Assembly: GCA_032358165.1 (NCBI GenBank)
Contig: JAALGY010000031.1
Location: 2,914,001-2,978,000 of the forward strand
Length of the DNA stretch: 64,000 nt
Source: Diplosphaera chodatii
Taxonomy: Eukaryota; Chlorophyta; Trebouxiophyceae; Prasiolales; Stichococcaceae
Reading direction: 5' to 3'
The position numbers were made by a program, and so were the translations under genes. Within the stretch, counting starts at the first letter, position 1. Each line of letters begins with the position of its first letter. The notes under the pieces were generated by a model that searched no databases, was not told where the DNA came from, and saw only the letters and a list, made by a program, of their open reading frames with translations. Below are positions 46,552 through 59,193 of this stretch, one piece after another.

Positions 46552-49525
46552 TCAACGTGCCATGATGTCATCCGGCAGCAGTTCATCCCACACATCATCC
46601 ATCACTGCCGCAGCCGCTGCTGTCTGCAGCCGCGTTGCCTGGCTGCAGTGGGTGCTGGAGTCTGATGCGCTCTCCTGCACGTGCTGCTGCGCTGCCGACA
46701 TTCTAGCCGCAAATCGCTGCTGGTCGTGAGCTGGCAGATGCCCCTCGTCAGCACCACTGTGCATCTTATAGCCAGCACAGGTGCCACCTGCAAGAGGGAA
46801 ACGTAGACGAGGGTCAGCACAGCATTTTCAGCAGTGGTAGCCCTGCCATGCAAGGCGGCCAGATATGTAGTGCACCGCTGCAGGAGGTCCAGAGCCATCC
46901 ACCTGGCAGCAGCGGGAGCAGGGGCTCGGCCTTCGTGGCACGGCCACCCTGCAGCGGCACCGCCAGGCTCCAGGCCAGGTCTGGCAGCGCTGGCTCGATG
47001 CAGAAGGGAACGGCGCCCCAGTCGTGCAGCGGCGTTGGGTTGCTGCCAAGCCTACATGCATAACAGGAGCATGGGACAGGGCAGCAGCATGACAAGCACT
47101 GCATGGTGCTTCAGGACATACTGTTCACAGAGTACAAGACCCACAAGAGGTCAGCCGATCTTGCTCGGATTACCTTTCGATGCATGCCGAGGCGTTGAGT
47201 AGCATAGGCTGCGGCGTGCTGCACTGCTGCAGCTGCGGCAGTTGCTCCGGGCTCGGCAGCTGGGTCGTGGCGTTGCCTGGTTGCTGCGCCGGGGGCGGGG
47301 GCCACTGCAGCCCCCAGGCCGCCGCAGCGGCCGCGGCCACGGCTGGGAACTGAGCTGCGGTTGCTGCAAGCTGCTGCTCGACATCCAGCGGCGGCGGCGG
47401 CGGCAGCAGCGCATCATCCAGCAGGTCGCGCGCCTCTGCCGGCGACAGCATGGCCGCCTCGTCCGTGCCATCGGCTGGGTGCGCACCCTGGGGCGACGGC
47501 GCCAGCGGCGCCCCACCCTGCAGCGGCGGCACCGGCAGCCCTGCAGCGCCGGGCGCGTCCTCGGGCAGGCGCCCGTCCCAGTCCAGCGGCATCTGCAGCA
47601 GCTCCGCGTGCCAGTCGGCCGCGGCGGAGCAGCTGCGGGCGGACGGCGGCTGACGGTCCGGCGGCTGCGGCCCCGCTGCCAGCTGCTGCTGCTGCTGCGG
47701 CGGAGGCGGTGTGACCGTCTGGTGCCGTGGCACTGCAACCTCCTGCGTCGGCAGGTGCGGAGCCGACCACGCATGGCCTGGGGGCGGCAGGGGCCCTGCA
47801 GCCGTGCATGAGTCGGCAGGTCCAATGTTGCAGGCCTGCAGTTGCGTTGCTGCTGTTGCCGAGGAAAGCGGGCCGGGCGCAGCAAACAGAGTGCCGAAGG
47901 TCCCGAGCAGCTGCTGGGGCAACAGCTGGAAGTCAGGCAGCGCTGGCGGCAGCGGCGCCGCCAGGTCTGCTGGCATGCTGCCCCGGCAGCAGCCGGGGGC
48001 CGCCGCCGCTGGGGCTGGAGGTGTAGCAGCTGCGGAGGGAGGGCCAAGGGCTGCAAGTGGATCTGACGGGGGCATGGGCGCAGGCATCGCACGGGCTGCG
48101 GGCTGTCCAGATGCTGCGGCTGCGCTGCGGCGGCCTTTGGGGGTGGTGCCAAACGGCAGCAGGGTGGCCCGAGTGGGAAGCGGCACAGGGTGGCCGGTGG
48201 CGCCTTTGCCCAAGCTGCGGCCCGGGGCAGGGCGCTGTGCCGGTGCAGGCACAGTGCTGGGCGGCCGCTGCGTCGCCGGTGCTGCTTTGGCAGCCGCATC
48301 GGCAGCGCCTGTCGTCTGTGCACGCTGCAGTGCGGCCTCCAGTGTGCTGCTGCAGCTGCGTGTTGACTGCAGAGAGAGGCTCGAAGTCAGCCGCTGTCAC
48401 AAATTGTTGCCATCTTTCAACTGTAAGCATTCAAAGCAGCAACCTTGCGCGTACAGCGAACAAGGCAGTGCATGACCAATGCAACACTGTTGTCATTCAA
48501 CAGCACACCTATTCACCATCAAAACACCCTCAGCATACCTTGCGCTTCAGTGCGGCAGGGCGGTCATTGGCAGTAGCAACGCCGGTGGTTTCTGTCTGCT
48601 TCCGGCGCTTGCTGTTGTGCCATTGCAACCGCGCGCGGCATGTCCTGCAGGGTGGATGATATAGGCTCGACACGTATGGTGGTTTTGACATGCGAATCAC
48701 TAGCACCACACGGACACAGTCAACAGCCGCAGACATCCAGCAGATCGGTGATCAACACGTGCGCACCGCTTCTCGTCATCGAACTCGTGCACAAAGTGGA
48801 AGATGCTGCACTGCTGGCAGTAGCGGCGTTTGTCCCCTGAACTTTCCACCTGCACCATATCAAAACCATACACATCAGACAGCGGTCTTTCCTGCAATCT
48901 CACCGGCAACCTCTGCGATGCGACAGCAAGCTTGCACGAGGAAGTGTGGTCCTTAGGCGGAGTGAAGTCAGCATGCAGACCTCCTTGGCCGCGGCGTGCG
49001 GACGGCACACCCTGTAGCGCCGATAGTATGGCTTCTCGCGTGCCAAATCCCGGCCGCAGCCCGGCACCTGCACAAAAGAACTGACAGGCGTCAGAGCATC
49101 AACAGACAGATCCGAGTCAGCAGGTCTATGTGGGGAGCTCAGCAGCAAGTGGTACATTTGCCAATCTGGTCCTGCGCACAAACCTGGCAGACGTACGGCG
49201 TGTCCTTCCGAGAAAACCCCGCCTCGGGAAAGTCCTGGCCGACTGCGGCGCCGTCCTGACCGCCGTCTCCACCACCGTCACTGCCGCTGCCGCTGCTGTT
49301 GCCCTCTTGGCCGAGGGCCCTGCCGCCGTCGGTATCTGACGCCTCTGGGGTGGCACTTCCCTGGCTGCATGCGGCATCTGCCCCTGCGCTTTCCTGGGCA
49401 GCTGATTGCGGCTCCCCCGCGGTACTGGATGGCATGTTACGGCCACCGCCGCTGCTGCTGCTTGAGCCCTCAGGCCTGAACAGCAGCGCGGCGGTGCTGC
49501 TGCTGTGGCTCGGCGTGCCGCCCAT
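46552..49525 (-). CDS. SBP-box transcription factor 2
   Basis: Seven exons (49184-49525, 48981-49067, 48767-48849, 48539-48644, 47174-48366, 46876-47051, 46552-46787) sum to 740 residues. The SBP domain starts near residue 112: VCQVPGCGRDLAREK, YRRYRVCRPH, then RRYCQQCSIFHFVHEFDDEK and TCRARLQWHNSKRRK with the NLS. The start of exon 3 was chosen at 48849 because it gives 15 residues between the zinc His and the next Cys, exactly as in SBP factor 1. The other open acceptor (48891) would insert 14 residues. The C-terminal part is Pro/Ala/Gln-rich, like a transactivation region, and ends in a helical segment. The in-frame GTG codons upstream of the ATG at 49525 are not used as starts. It is a paralogue of the gene at 27173-32422, although the two share little outside the domain. 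Confidence 0.92.
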
Positions 49526-51077
49526 CGTGCGATCTGTGCGTCGGAGATATTCACTCACTTTGAGCTCAGTCTACCCGGCAGCTTTGTGCTACCCATAACA
49601 TCAACAGTTGACACATCAGCACCTCAACTTGAGCTCAGAGGTTTCTACAGTGCTGCTATGAGAGCAGTGTGCCAGTTGCTGAGTACCTGTTCACGTTGCC
49701 TCGCGTTTCACGTCCATCCCAGCATACCGCTGATAGTTTGCAGGAGGATCATGAGCCGTTGCTGGCCGATGTTCCCCGGCTTCCACGCGGTAAGTGGCGA
49801 TCTGATGAGTGTCCATGTCACCCTGAAAAGGCGTCGAGGCCTGCGTCACACGCATCGATGATGCTGCACACATCGTGGATCTGCGAATTTCATGTCATGG
49901 CAATGCAAAAGACCTCGGCGCGGATCAGTGCTGTGTGCTGAGATTTTGCACCCTAGAGATGGCTGGCAACCCTACAAGCCCAATTTGCCATGAAGCACTA
50001 TAACGAGCCCGGGCTCCCTGTAGCTGCTCATCATGTCATTTAACTTGACTTCTGACGGACTCAATCGGCGCGCAGCATTTGCGATCACTGGAATGGCCGG
50101 TTGTAGTGCGGCATGGTGAACGCCAGACAAACCGGCATGCGCAGCGCAGCAGGGGACGCTGACCACGTCGATGAGCCAGGAAACTGATACAAGTCCATAG
50201 CAGGATTGCCACATTCTCAACCTGAGCAGTGTGGCCGAGTACGCCGGGCGTTAAGACGGCCCACGTGACAAACGAGATTCGCCTGTACGTGGCTCTCTAG
50301 CGCGATCGGGGGCATGAACGTGCTTGCAAGAGACCAGAGATGTCATCAAAGCTGCGAATTGGGTGGCCGCGTCGTGTGGGAAGCTGCCAGTGCACGATAC
50401 AGACGGTCGAAAGAGTTTGCACACCCACCTGGAGGTCTTCAGCTCAACAGTGCACGCAGCGCATCGCGCCGTTGATGACGAATGAAGGCTGACACTGCAG
50501 TCCAATGGCTTCCAGACGCTGTGCAGCTGGCGACGTGTCGACGGCTGACAGTTGAATGGGCTCTTCTGCTAAGCTGTGTGCTAGCCCGCCCAGCCGACAG
50601 AGATTCCTGCTGTCACATGGAGATTCCCCAGGCATAGGTTACCTGCAAGGGGAATAGCTTCCTGCTTACCTGATGTCTCCTATGTGGCGCTGTGTGCGCA
50701 GTGTTGGAACAGCATTTGGAACATGGCCTTCGGGTTTCAGAGACACCGCACTGCAGCTGTCAGAGCGCTCTGCGAATCTCATGTTCACTCGTCCACTCGA
50801 TGCTGCTCGATTGGCAGCAGGGACGTATTGACAGACCAACCATAGCGGGCACCTGCCGCTCTGCTGTATCAACACTGGAAACCTGCAAAACTGCCCGAGC
50901 ATGAACCCGAGCATAACTACTGCTTGAGCAACCGACGGCCATTGCAAGCAAACACAGCTAGCCCCGCGTGCTGCTGTTCCTAGTGCCGCGACAGCCAGTG
51001 CTGCAGTGCCGCTCGCCGGCAAGCTCAATGAGAAGCCTGCTCTAGGTGGTCCCGCTCGCCATGTCTACGGGGGACAC
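49526..51077. other. Intergenic, 1.5 kb without a recognised gene
   Basis: Holds the presumed SBP factor 2 promoter and the 3' UTR of the small acidic protein. A minus-strand open segment at 50444-50635 (ending CQPSFVINGAMRCVHC) has no start or splice context that I can support. Nothing else is seen. Confidence 0.4.
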
Positions 51078-51437
51078 TCATTCCTCCTGCGGGGTGTCGG
51101 GCGCCGGCTTGTTGGGATCCTTTTCGGGATCCTTCTCCGGGTCCTCGTCGGGCTTCTTCTTCTTCTCCTCCTCTTCCTCTTCGTCTGGCAGCTCGGGGTC
51201 GCCGGGCATGGGCTTCGGCATCGGCGTCGCCTGCTTATCGAACTCTGGGAAGATGTCTGGCCGCCTGCTGGGCTGTGGGGTGATCCACTCCTGCGGGTAA
51301 TCCAGGGGCGAGCGCTCCTTCTCAGTCTCGGGCACTGTGGGGTCAGGCATCGTGGCCACCACCCCTGGTTGCCGCCGAGCTGACGTGCCGCGTCTCCGCC
51401 GTGCTGAGGGCTGCAGCGACCTGCGAACGCTGGCCAT
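51078..51437 (-). CDS. Small acidic protein with basic N-terminus, plant-type conserved hypothetical
   Basis: A single-exon ORF of 119 residues. Residues 1-30 are rich in Arg/Ser/Ala without acids, like an organellar transit peptide. The middle carries the motifs SPLDYPQEWITPQPSRRPDI and FPEFDK with a Pro/Met stretch. The C-terminal 45 residues are Glu/Lys/Asp/Pro-rich and probably disordered. The wording 'DYP-x-EW-x-TP-x-PSRRPDIFP' recalls a conserved plant protein of unknown function, but I cannot name it. The ATG at 51437 gives the full transit-like leader; a second ATG opens MPDPTVPE. Confidence 0.6.
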   Translation of the reverse strand: MASVRRSLQPSARRRRGTSARRQPGVVATMPDPTVPETEKERSPLDYPQEWITPQPSRRPDIFPEFDKQATPMPKPMPGDPELPDEEEEEEKKKKPDEDPEKDPEKDPNKPAPDTPQEE

Positions 51438-52143
51438 CGCTGGTGCTGCCGCTGCGACGGCTCCACGGTTCCATCTGCAGGTGTGCAGCGGCCTGAGCGG
51501 CTGCGGCGCCCGTGCTTGGCAGCAGGAGGCTCTGCTGCCCGATGCTGCGCGCTCTGCGCTGCTGCACGCGGTGCCTGGCATCGAGCAGGACGCCAAAGTG
51601 CACACCATCGTGCAGCAGAGGCTGACTTGATGTGTCAGGAGATATGCTGTGCAATGGTCAGTGCAATCTGCTGCTATGCCGCTTCCGAGCCGACCCAAAG
51701 CTAGAGTGCATACGCAAGTGCAGAGTCTCAAAGTGGCAAAGACAGCGCAGTGCATGCACATAAGTTATCGCTGCTGGGCGGCTGCCAGCGTGTCATCTAC
51801 CTGGTTCATGCTGCAGGCTGCCTTCCTAACGAGCACTCCACGCTCCCTTCCAAGGTTCGACCGTGCATTCTGAGCCTGTATGACTGTCTGCTGCACATTG
51901 TATCGCAGGATCGCTCCTTCCGTCAACAGCAACTTCGGGCACCTGCACCGTGTGCGCGGCAGCAGCAGTACACGGCCATCTGCACAGCAGCGAAACCAAA
52001 CAGGCATCTGCAGAGCGAGCATCGCAGATGCTCAGGTGCGTGAAGCTGGAGAACGTGCATATCCAGCATGATCGTGCCCACGCCACCGCTGTTGCAGCCA
52101 TGCCCAGCAACATGCCGTGCAACCAGCACACGAGGCTGCACAA
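51438..52143. promoter_or_regulatory. Divergent intergenic region, acidic protein / RsmE
   Basis: About 700 bases between head-to-head genes. It may include a 5' non-coding exon of the RsmE gene. No site is assigned with confidence. Confidence 0.35.
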
Positions 52144-53910
52144 ATGTACAGGAACGTGCTTGCCATCGTGATTGAACCTTACGAGGGTCCCTGTGATTCA
52201 ATGGTACGTCCGCCGAACAACCTTGGTCAACACAAACATGAGCAGGAAGCAGCAGCATCCCGGCCGCCGCGGTTCTATGTGCCAGCGCCGCTTCCAGCAG
52301 CTGCGGGCGAGCTGATTGATCTGGACGCCGAGGAAAGCAAGCACGCGTCCAAGGCGCTTCGGCTGGCGGAGGGCGATGCCGTAGAACTGTGCGATGGCGT
52401 TGGCGGCCTGCTGCTGGGGCGCATCGCATCGATCGGCAAGAAGGGGGTCGGGGTCGAGGCGGCAAAGGCCGCACAACAGGTAACTTCACATACAGCGGAC
52501 TCCCACTTGACCGCAGGCTCGTACTGAGAACGACGACGGCCTGAGCAGTGTCAGTGCCTGACAAAACGTATGTGTCTCTGAAGTCTAAAGAGGTGCACTT
52601 CCTGCAGGCTGCCTGGGCAGGTCCCAAATGGGAGGTGACCGCCGGCTTCGGGCTGCTGAAGGTGAGCATTGATCAAGTCTTACCCGCGTGTTGTCTGGTC
52701 TCCAAAGTGATGAGCGCATATGCATGTGCACACGCCGCCGATGATTGCCGGAACTGATCATGCAGGGAGGGCGCGCCGACTGGCTGGTTGAGAAAGCTGC
52801 GGAGCTGGGGGCCTATGCCGTGCGGCCGCTGGTCTCAGAGCGCGTGCATGGGGCTGGAGGTACACAGGCAACTGCTGCCTATCAGTGCTCTATCTCCCTG
52901 GCTGGGGTGGGTCGTCATGCACATGGCTGCATGCATGTTAGCATGTAAGCTTGCTTTGCTGTTGCACTGAAATTGACTTCCTGCCCAGCAGTCCCATACC
53001 ACCCTGTTGTGGCACTGCAGCGGGGTGGAAGATCGATTCTCGACCGTCGAAGAGCAAGGAGGACTCCCCGCACGGGCGGCAGGCGCGTTGGGAACGTGTC
53101 GCCAGCGCTGCCAACAAACAGTCCCTGAGGTGCTGAGTGAGAGTCAATAGGGAACACTGCTGAGCCAGGTGGCAAATGAATCACCAAGGTGGTAACCTGG
53201 GTGTGTTTGTGCGGGGTGGAGGCTGGCTTCATGCGCGTGCTGATGCAAGCACGCGCTGTTCTGACTGCTGAGTACATATGCAACTCGGCATGCAGTGCAT
53301 GTAGTGGCGCTGCTGCTCCACACTGCAATGATGGCGCAGTTTGACACTACTAACCGTGCACTCCTGGGCACATGGCTGCGTGCTATCGGTGCAGGGTGCA
53401 CGGGTTGAAGCTTCAGCCGCAGACGCTGCTGGTCGAGTACCTGCCGCAGGTCACGGCCGCACGCCTGGCGTTGGTGGCGGTTGCTGGGGCGCCAGAGCTG
53501 CTGGCGGCGCCGGAAGCGGTGTCTGCCCTCACAGACCTGAGGTGAGCTGGCATGAGCTTCGTTACCAATTCTAACGTGCTTAGCCACGCTGCTCCATGCC
53601 TCATTGGGCTTTGTCCCTTCGTGTACGCCGACAGTGCACCACATCATTGGTTCCTGTCAGAGCGCCGATGCAGGACAGCATCAAGCGCCTTTCTGCCTGC
53701 AGGGATGGCGACGAGGTGCAGCTCATAGTGGGGCCGGAAGGCGACTTCACACCGACTGAGGTGCACCAGCTGCTGGACGCTGGTGCCATCGCTGTTGGGT
53801 TGGGGCCGCTCAGGTTGCGGGTGGAGACAGCAGCAGTGGCACTGCTGGCAGCAGCAACAGCGTTCCAAAGATCAAGACAGTCTGCCAACGGTGTTGATGC
53901 TACAGGTTGA
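52144..53910 (+). CDS. rsmE: RsmE-family 16S rRNA (uracil-N3)-methyltransferase
   Basis: Six exons (52144-52479, 52608-52661, 52766-52859, 53021-53129, 53395-53541, 53703-53910) give 315 residues. RsmE methylates N3 of U1498 in bacterial 16S rRNA; a nuclear copy in an alga should act on plastid or mitochondrial ribosomes. The N-terminal PUA-like part has RFYVPAPL and ESKHASKALRLAEGDAVELC. The SPOUT part has GGRADWLVEKAAELGAYAV (RsmE: 'K-x-TELGV'), QARWERVASAANKQS ('W-x-x-I-x-x-EA-x-x-QS') and LIVGPEGDFTPTEV. GLGPLRLRVETAAVALLAA (the SAM-binding trefoil knot, 'LG-x-RILRxETA') follows. In this knot the usual 'GPEGG' is GPEGD and 'ILR' is LRL, mild departures. The start is the first in-frame ATG; an upstream GTG-led extension is not supported. 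Confidence 0.92.
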
Positions 53911-54190
53911 ACTGCCTGGCAGGTTGAAAACGGCCGCTGTCCACCAACTCGGCAGTGTAGTGTGAAGCTGTACAAGCGGCACACTGATCAAACAGATAAC
54001 TCGCTGGAAGCACAGGCTGATGAACATGACATGGTACACAATATAACACAGATGCTACTAGCAGCACCAGGCGCCGTCGGTGCCAGGGGTCTAGAGCATA
54101 CAACCTGACTGAGGACCGATCGAACGCTGCACAAACTCAAGGCGCTTCTGGCAACAGCTCCACGGGCATGCTGCTGCGCATGCCCCGAGG

Positions 54191-55393
54191 TCATGCCTGT
54201 GGGTTGAGCACCACCTGGTCCCACCGGATTGCTGCCAGGGCCTTCACCAGCGTGAGCACCACCCTGCGATCCTTGCCGTGGCCCTCTGCACGGCGGGAAC
54301 CCAACAAATCCTCCATGCTGAAGTGGAGTTAGAGAGCTCACAACACGGAGCCGCGCCTGGCAGATACACACGACACGACTGTGGGGCCAGGCTGTGGCAC
54401 AACAGCAGCACTCACCAAACTGCCAGCTGCACTCGTCAGCGTGCACGGCATTCGGCAGATCCCCGTCGATGATCTGCTCCCCGCACACGCTGCACGGTCG
54501 GCATGGCACCGACTTAGGAGACATGCTGACTAGGCCAACCCGTAAACGACTGGGTACTCCTGTCCCCTCGCATGAGAAGGAAGGTACTTGCATATTCGGC
54601 ACGTACCTCAGCACTAGGTGCCGAGGGGCGAACTTGACGCTGATGTCGCGTGCGCTCTTGGCCCCACTGGCCGCGCTCTCCACGATCACATCAGCCTCGT
54701 CCTCCGACCAGCACCACCGTGGACTGGTGCCTGCATGTTGGCAAACTCATTTCCAGACAGGCGGGTCAATATGCATTGTATTTCTGACAGATGCGCGAGA
54801 TTAAGTATGCTGCTCTCCAGATCTGGACGATGGAGGCAGACAGTGGTATGCGCACCCTTGTGCACCCTGCCGCCTGCGTGCAGCGTGCTGACCGCCTGCC
54901 AGGCCTGCTGCTCGGCTGCTGCTGCTGCTGCGCTGGGGGCCGGTGCACTGTCGGCTGTCGGAGTTGCGCCGTCTGCAACTTGAGCTGGTTGTGAGCCAGC
55001 TTCCGGCTGCGACGGCGCAGCGGCTTCGTCCGCTGCAGGCCGGCTCACTCCGGTGTGGCCGCCATGTGCATCGTGAGCTTCCTGCAGGCGTGAGCCGGCC
55101 ACGCCCTCATTGCAGTCGAACATGCTATGCCATGCATCTGTCACTATCTATCGCCTGCTGACATGAGTTACAAGGTCGCTGGCCCACGAAGGCTGTCATG
55201 ATCCGCTCATACGCACGGCAAGAGTCGAAAGCAGTGCCACTGGTGTCGATGCTCTCACCCCTCGCCGTTGCCGGCGATGCTGGATTATCAGTACAAATGT
55301 TGCAGCTGTTGCGGCCACTGCTGCCGCTGCAAGAATGAGTTGTCGCTTGTCGATACCCCTGAATAGCCCAACTGATTGCTCCGATGCTGCCAT
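54191..55393 (-). CDS. Membrane-anchored CS (NudC/p23-like) domain protein
   Basis: Five exons (55259-55393, 54856-55081, 54607-54730, 54421-54489, 54191-54317) sum in frame to 226 residues. Residues 20-42 are a hydrophobic helix (LILAAAAVAATAATFVLII) followed by HRRQRRG, so the N-terminus is a likely signal anchor with the rest in the cytosol. An Ala/Pro linker leads to a CS domain: WCWSEDEADVIVESAASGAK, ARDISVKFAPRHLVL, IIDGDLPNAVHADECSWHME, RRVVLTLVKALAAIRWDQVV. This matches the NudC pattern 'DG-x-L-x-x-x-V-x-x-DE-x-x-W-x-x-ED' followed by 'L-x-K-x-x-x-x-xW'. Such domains are Hsp90-type co-chaperone modules. The donor after 54421 is a weak GTTTGG; a stronger GTGAGT five bases on would break the frame. 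It is convergent with rsmE (280 bases) and divergent from RPB4. Confidence 0.8.
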
Positions 55394-55916
55394 GGTGCAC
55401 AAGGGGTGTGTGGTTGTGCAGCGGACACTTGTCCCCGGTCGTTTGCCAGCCCGCAAGACCGCTTTGACGCACATCACTTGGACCAATTGGAACCCAGTCC
55501 ATCTGGGAAGATGGAGCTTCTCTGCAGGGCGCGCTCATGTCGGCACTTGATGCAGCACCACCATCGACCCTCGGATGCAAGCTCATGGCATGGAGCTCAG
55601 CGTTGCTCCGTTGCATATGCAGGCTGTCAGCGCGTCTGGCGACGAAGTTCTCCAGCCCTCGCTGCAGCTTGAGCATCCTTCCAGACCTCGAGACAAGAGG
55701 CGTGATCGCCCTGCAGCACCACGCTGCTCCGCTGGATGCCTGCAACCAGCGCGGCCGAGTAGGGCAATTTGTGCTTGTTTGCTCCCTTGCTGGCTTGCTG
55801 CGACGCCTGAAGCAAGACAGGCTTGCCGTTAAGGCGCAGTTCCTGGGCAGAGCGTGCACCAGGTGTGCTGCTGCAACTGCGGGGCATCCAGGAGCAGCAG
55901 CAGCGCAGACTGACAA
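55394..55916. promoter_or_regulatory. Shared divergent promoter region, NudC-like / RPB4
   Basis: About 520 bases between two ATGs on opposite strands. Open frames exist on the minus strand through here, but the best of them also runs antisense through RPB4 exons. I treat the stretch as promoter and 5' UTR. Confidence 0.4.
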
Positions 55917-56966
55917 ATGAGCCAGCATCCAAACCATTCCGATGACGAAGAGGACGAGGAAGAGGATGCACGCGAGCTGAAACTCGGCAAAGGTGTCGCA
56001 CGGCCTGCACGCCGCAGCCGTTTGAGTGCGCCAGCTGCTGCAGCTTGGCTGACCGCGGCACTTGCTGCAAACCGACTTCTGTGCTTCGGCTGCGCTGCAG
56101 ACTTTGTGCACGCGGACACGCTCGACAACACCAGCGTGGCCATTATCCTGAAGACGTATGTGGAGGGCAAGCAGCGGCAGGCAAGCACTCCGTGATCTGT
56201 CATGGGTGCTGCCGGCCATTGTGCTTCGACATCTCAACATCAGAAGTTGTTTCCATGAACACTGTGCTTGACTGCTCGCCGGACAGGACGCCAATTACCA
56301 GCTGAACCCAATGCTGAAGCTGTCCATGGAGTATGCCAAGCGCTTCAGCATCACAGAAAACAAAGAGGTTGCAGAGCAGATCACCAAGTGAGGCCATGCT
56401 GCCGTGGCAGGGCATGTGCAGTGTCGGGACAACACTATCGTGGCAGTACCAGACTGAGTACATGTAGCTGTGTATCCACTGGAGACCCAGAGGCTGGTTG
56501 CCTGACATGCTTGAATGCTGAACGGTGACGCCTGCAGTATGCTGCTGGAGCGCGGCATGCAGAACTTTGAGCGGGCGGCAATATCGAACATGCGGCCTGA
56601 GAACGCTGAGGAGGCCCGGGCCCTCGTGCCCAGCCTCTTCACCGAGGTAACACACACAGTCAGCAGCTTGTATGCCACTGCGGAAACATTGTCTTGTGCA
56701 GCCAGTCATCCTGCCTCAACTCGATGACTTTTTGGAGAAGGCCACATTGGGTGCAGAACCAGACATCGGAACAGAATCGATTGTGGTTGCACATTGTAGG
56801 AGAGCGGCATGACCGACGAGGAGATGCAGCAGATCCTCGATGTGAGCCTGTGTGCACGCCGATGTCTGGCATGGTGAAGCATGTTTCAGGCTGCGACTGT
56901 GCAGACAGCTGACCGCTGTCGTGCCTTGTTATGCAGGACATGGCCGTCCTCTGTGCCAACCAATAA
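55917..56966 (+). CDS. RPB4: DNA-directed RNA polymerase II subunit RPB4
   Basis: Six exons (55917-55992, 56101-56180, 56287-56387, 56538-56646, 56800-56841, 56937-56966) give 145 residues, the usual plant/animal RPB4 length. RPB4 pairs with RPB7 to form the Pol II stalk used in initiation and RNA handling. An acidic N-terminus (SDDEEDEEEDARELKLGKDF) leads into LDNTSVAIILKTYVEG. The HRDC-like helical part has SMEYAKRFS and the hallmark NMRPENAEEARALVPSL, then MTDEEMQQILDDM. Intron 2 starts with GC (CAG|GCAAGC at 56181), the classic non-canonical donor, and no in-frame GT alternative is seen. It is convergent with the UBE2E gene. Confidence 0.93.
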
Positions 56967-58441
<1,475 letters not shown>

Positions 58442-58812
58442 GCTCCGACGCCTTCAGAGGCCTCTTACGACCGCTTCGGAGCCACTTGGCCCGTCAAGAC
58501 AATTCTATCTAGGAGAAGAGAGGATGCGCAACGGTCTGAGTGTGGTGCTACGCCTGCTCGATTGCAACCCACACGCGCCAGCTGCTGCGGTCAAAAACTT
58601 AGCTATGTGCTGATTCACTGCTGCTGCTCAGCTTGCAGCGTGATGCAGAGTGTGTTATGACGCGTGCAAGGGGCCACGGCTCTGCTCGTGATTTGAAGCT
58701 CGCCCCTGCCTATCGGGACCGGCAAGACTGTCTGCCTTGCCACGGGATTGGGCTGTCTCGAAAGGGAGCGTTCACATAGTCCAAGAGACGACACAACCGA
58801 CCAGGCGCAGCG

Positions 58813-59190
58813 TTACTGCCGAGTAGTTAGATGTTGAAGATGATCCACGAGGGCTGCAGACGACTTGGCCAGGCGCGCCGTGCCCGCGCAGCTGCTCAGC
58901 AAACATCGCACCTTGTCAGAATGTGATGTCGGTCCAGCGACAGCACCGCTTTCGAGCAACCACTTCTGCTGGATGCAGGCATTAGTTGAACGCTGTGCTT
59001 CTTTTGACAACTGAGCCATACGTGCTTCGAAAGTTTTGCTTGACACACGCACCTTCAACTCACACTCAGTCCATATAAAGTCCAGGTGCATTCTCGACAT
59101 AGGAGGCCACGACCATGGCATTCTTCTAGAGGTCTGCCATAGAGACTTCATTATTTGCGGTAACAAAGTTGACCAACGGGGCATCGGCAC
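58813..59190 (-). CDS. Hypothetical small ORF upstream of VPS50
   Basis: An open frame of about 125 codons; the first codons are GTG, and the first usable ATGs give 92-123 residues. The C-terminal 75 residues look like a soluble helical protein (FEARMAQLSKEAQRSTN, LAKSSAALVDHLQHL), with mixed charge and less Ala bias than shadow frames here. No family is recognised. It lies head-to-head with and almost touching the VPS50-like ATG at 59194, which would leave no room for a promoter, so it could instead be the final exon of an unseen gene or non-coding. Confidence 0.25.
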   Translation of the reverse strand: MPMPRWSTLLPQIMKSLWQTSRRMPWSWPPMSRMHLDFIWTECELKVRVSSKTFEARMAQLSKEAQRSTNACIQQKWLLESGAVAGPTSHSDKVRCLLSSCAGTARLAKSSAALVDHLQHLTTRQ

Positions 59191-59193
59191 GGC

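Noticed and set aside
50444..50635. Thioredoxin/selenoprotein-like ending (INGAMRCVHC followed by TGA)
   Set aside because: No redox CxxC/U core, no start or splice partner, and no selenocysteine element recognised.
55125..56294. Minus-strand ORF of 389 codons
   Set aside because: Runs antisense through RPB4 exons 1-2 and out of frame over exon 1 of the NudC-like gene; no domain. A real short gene hidden in 55400-55900 cannot be fully excluded.
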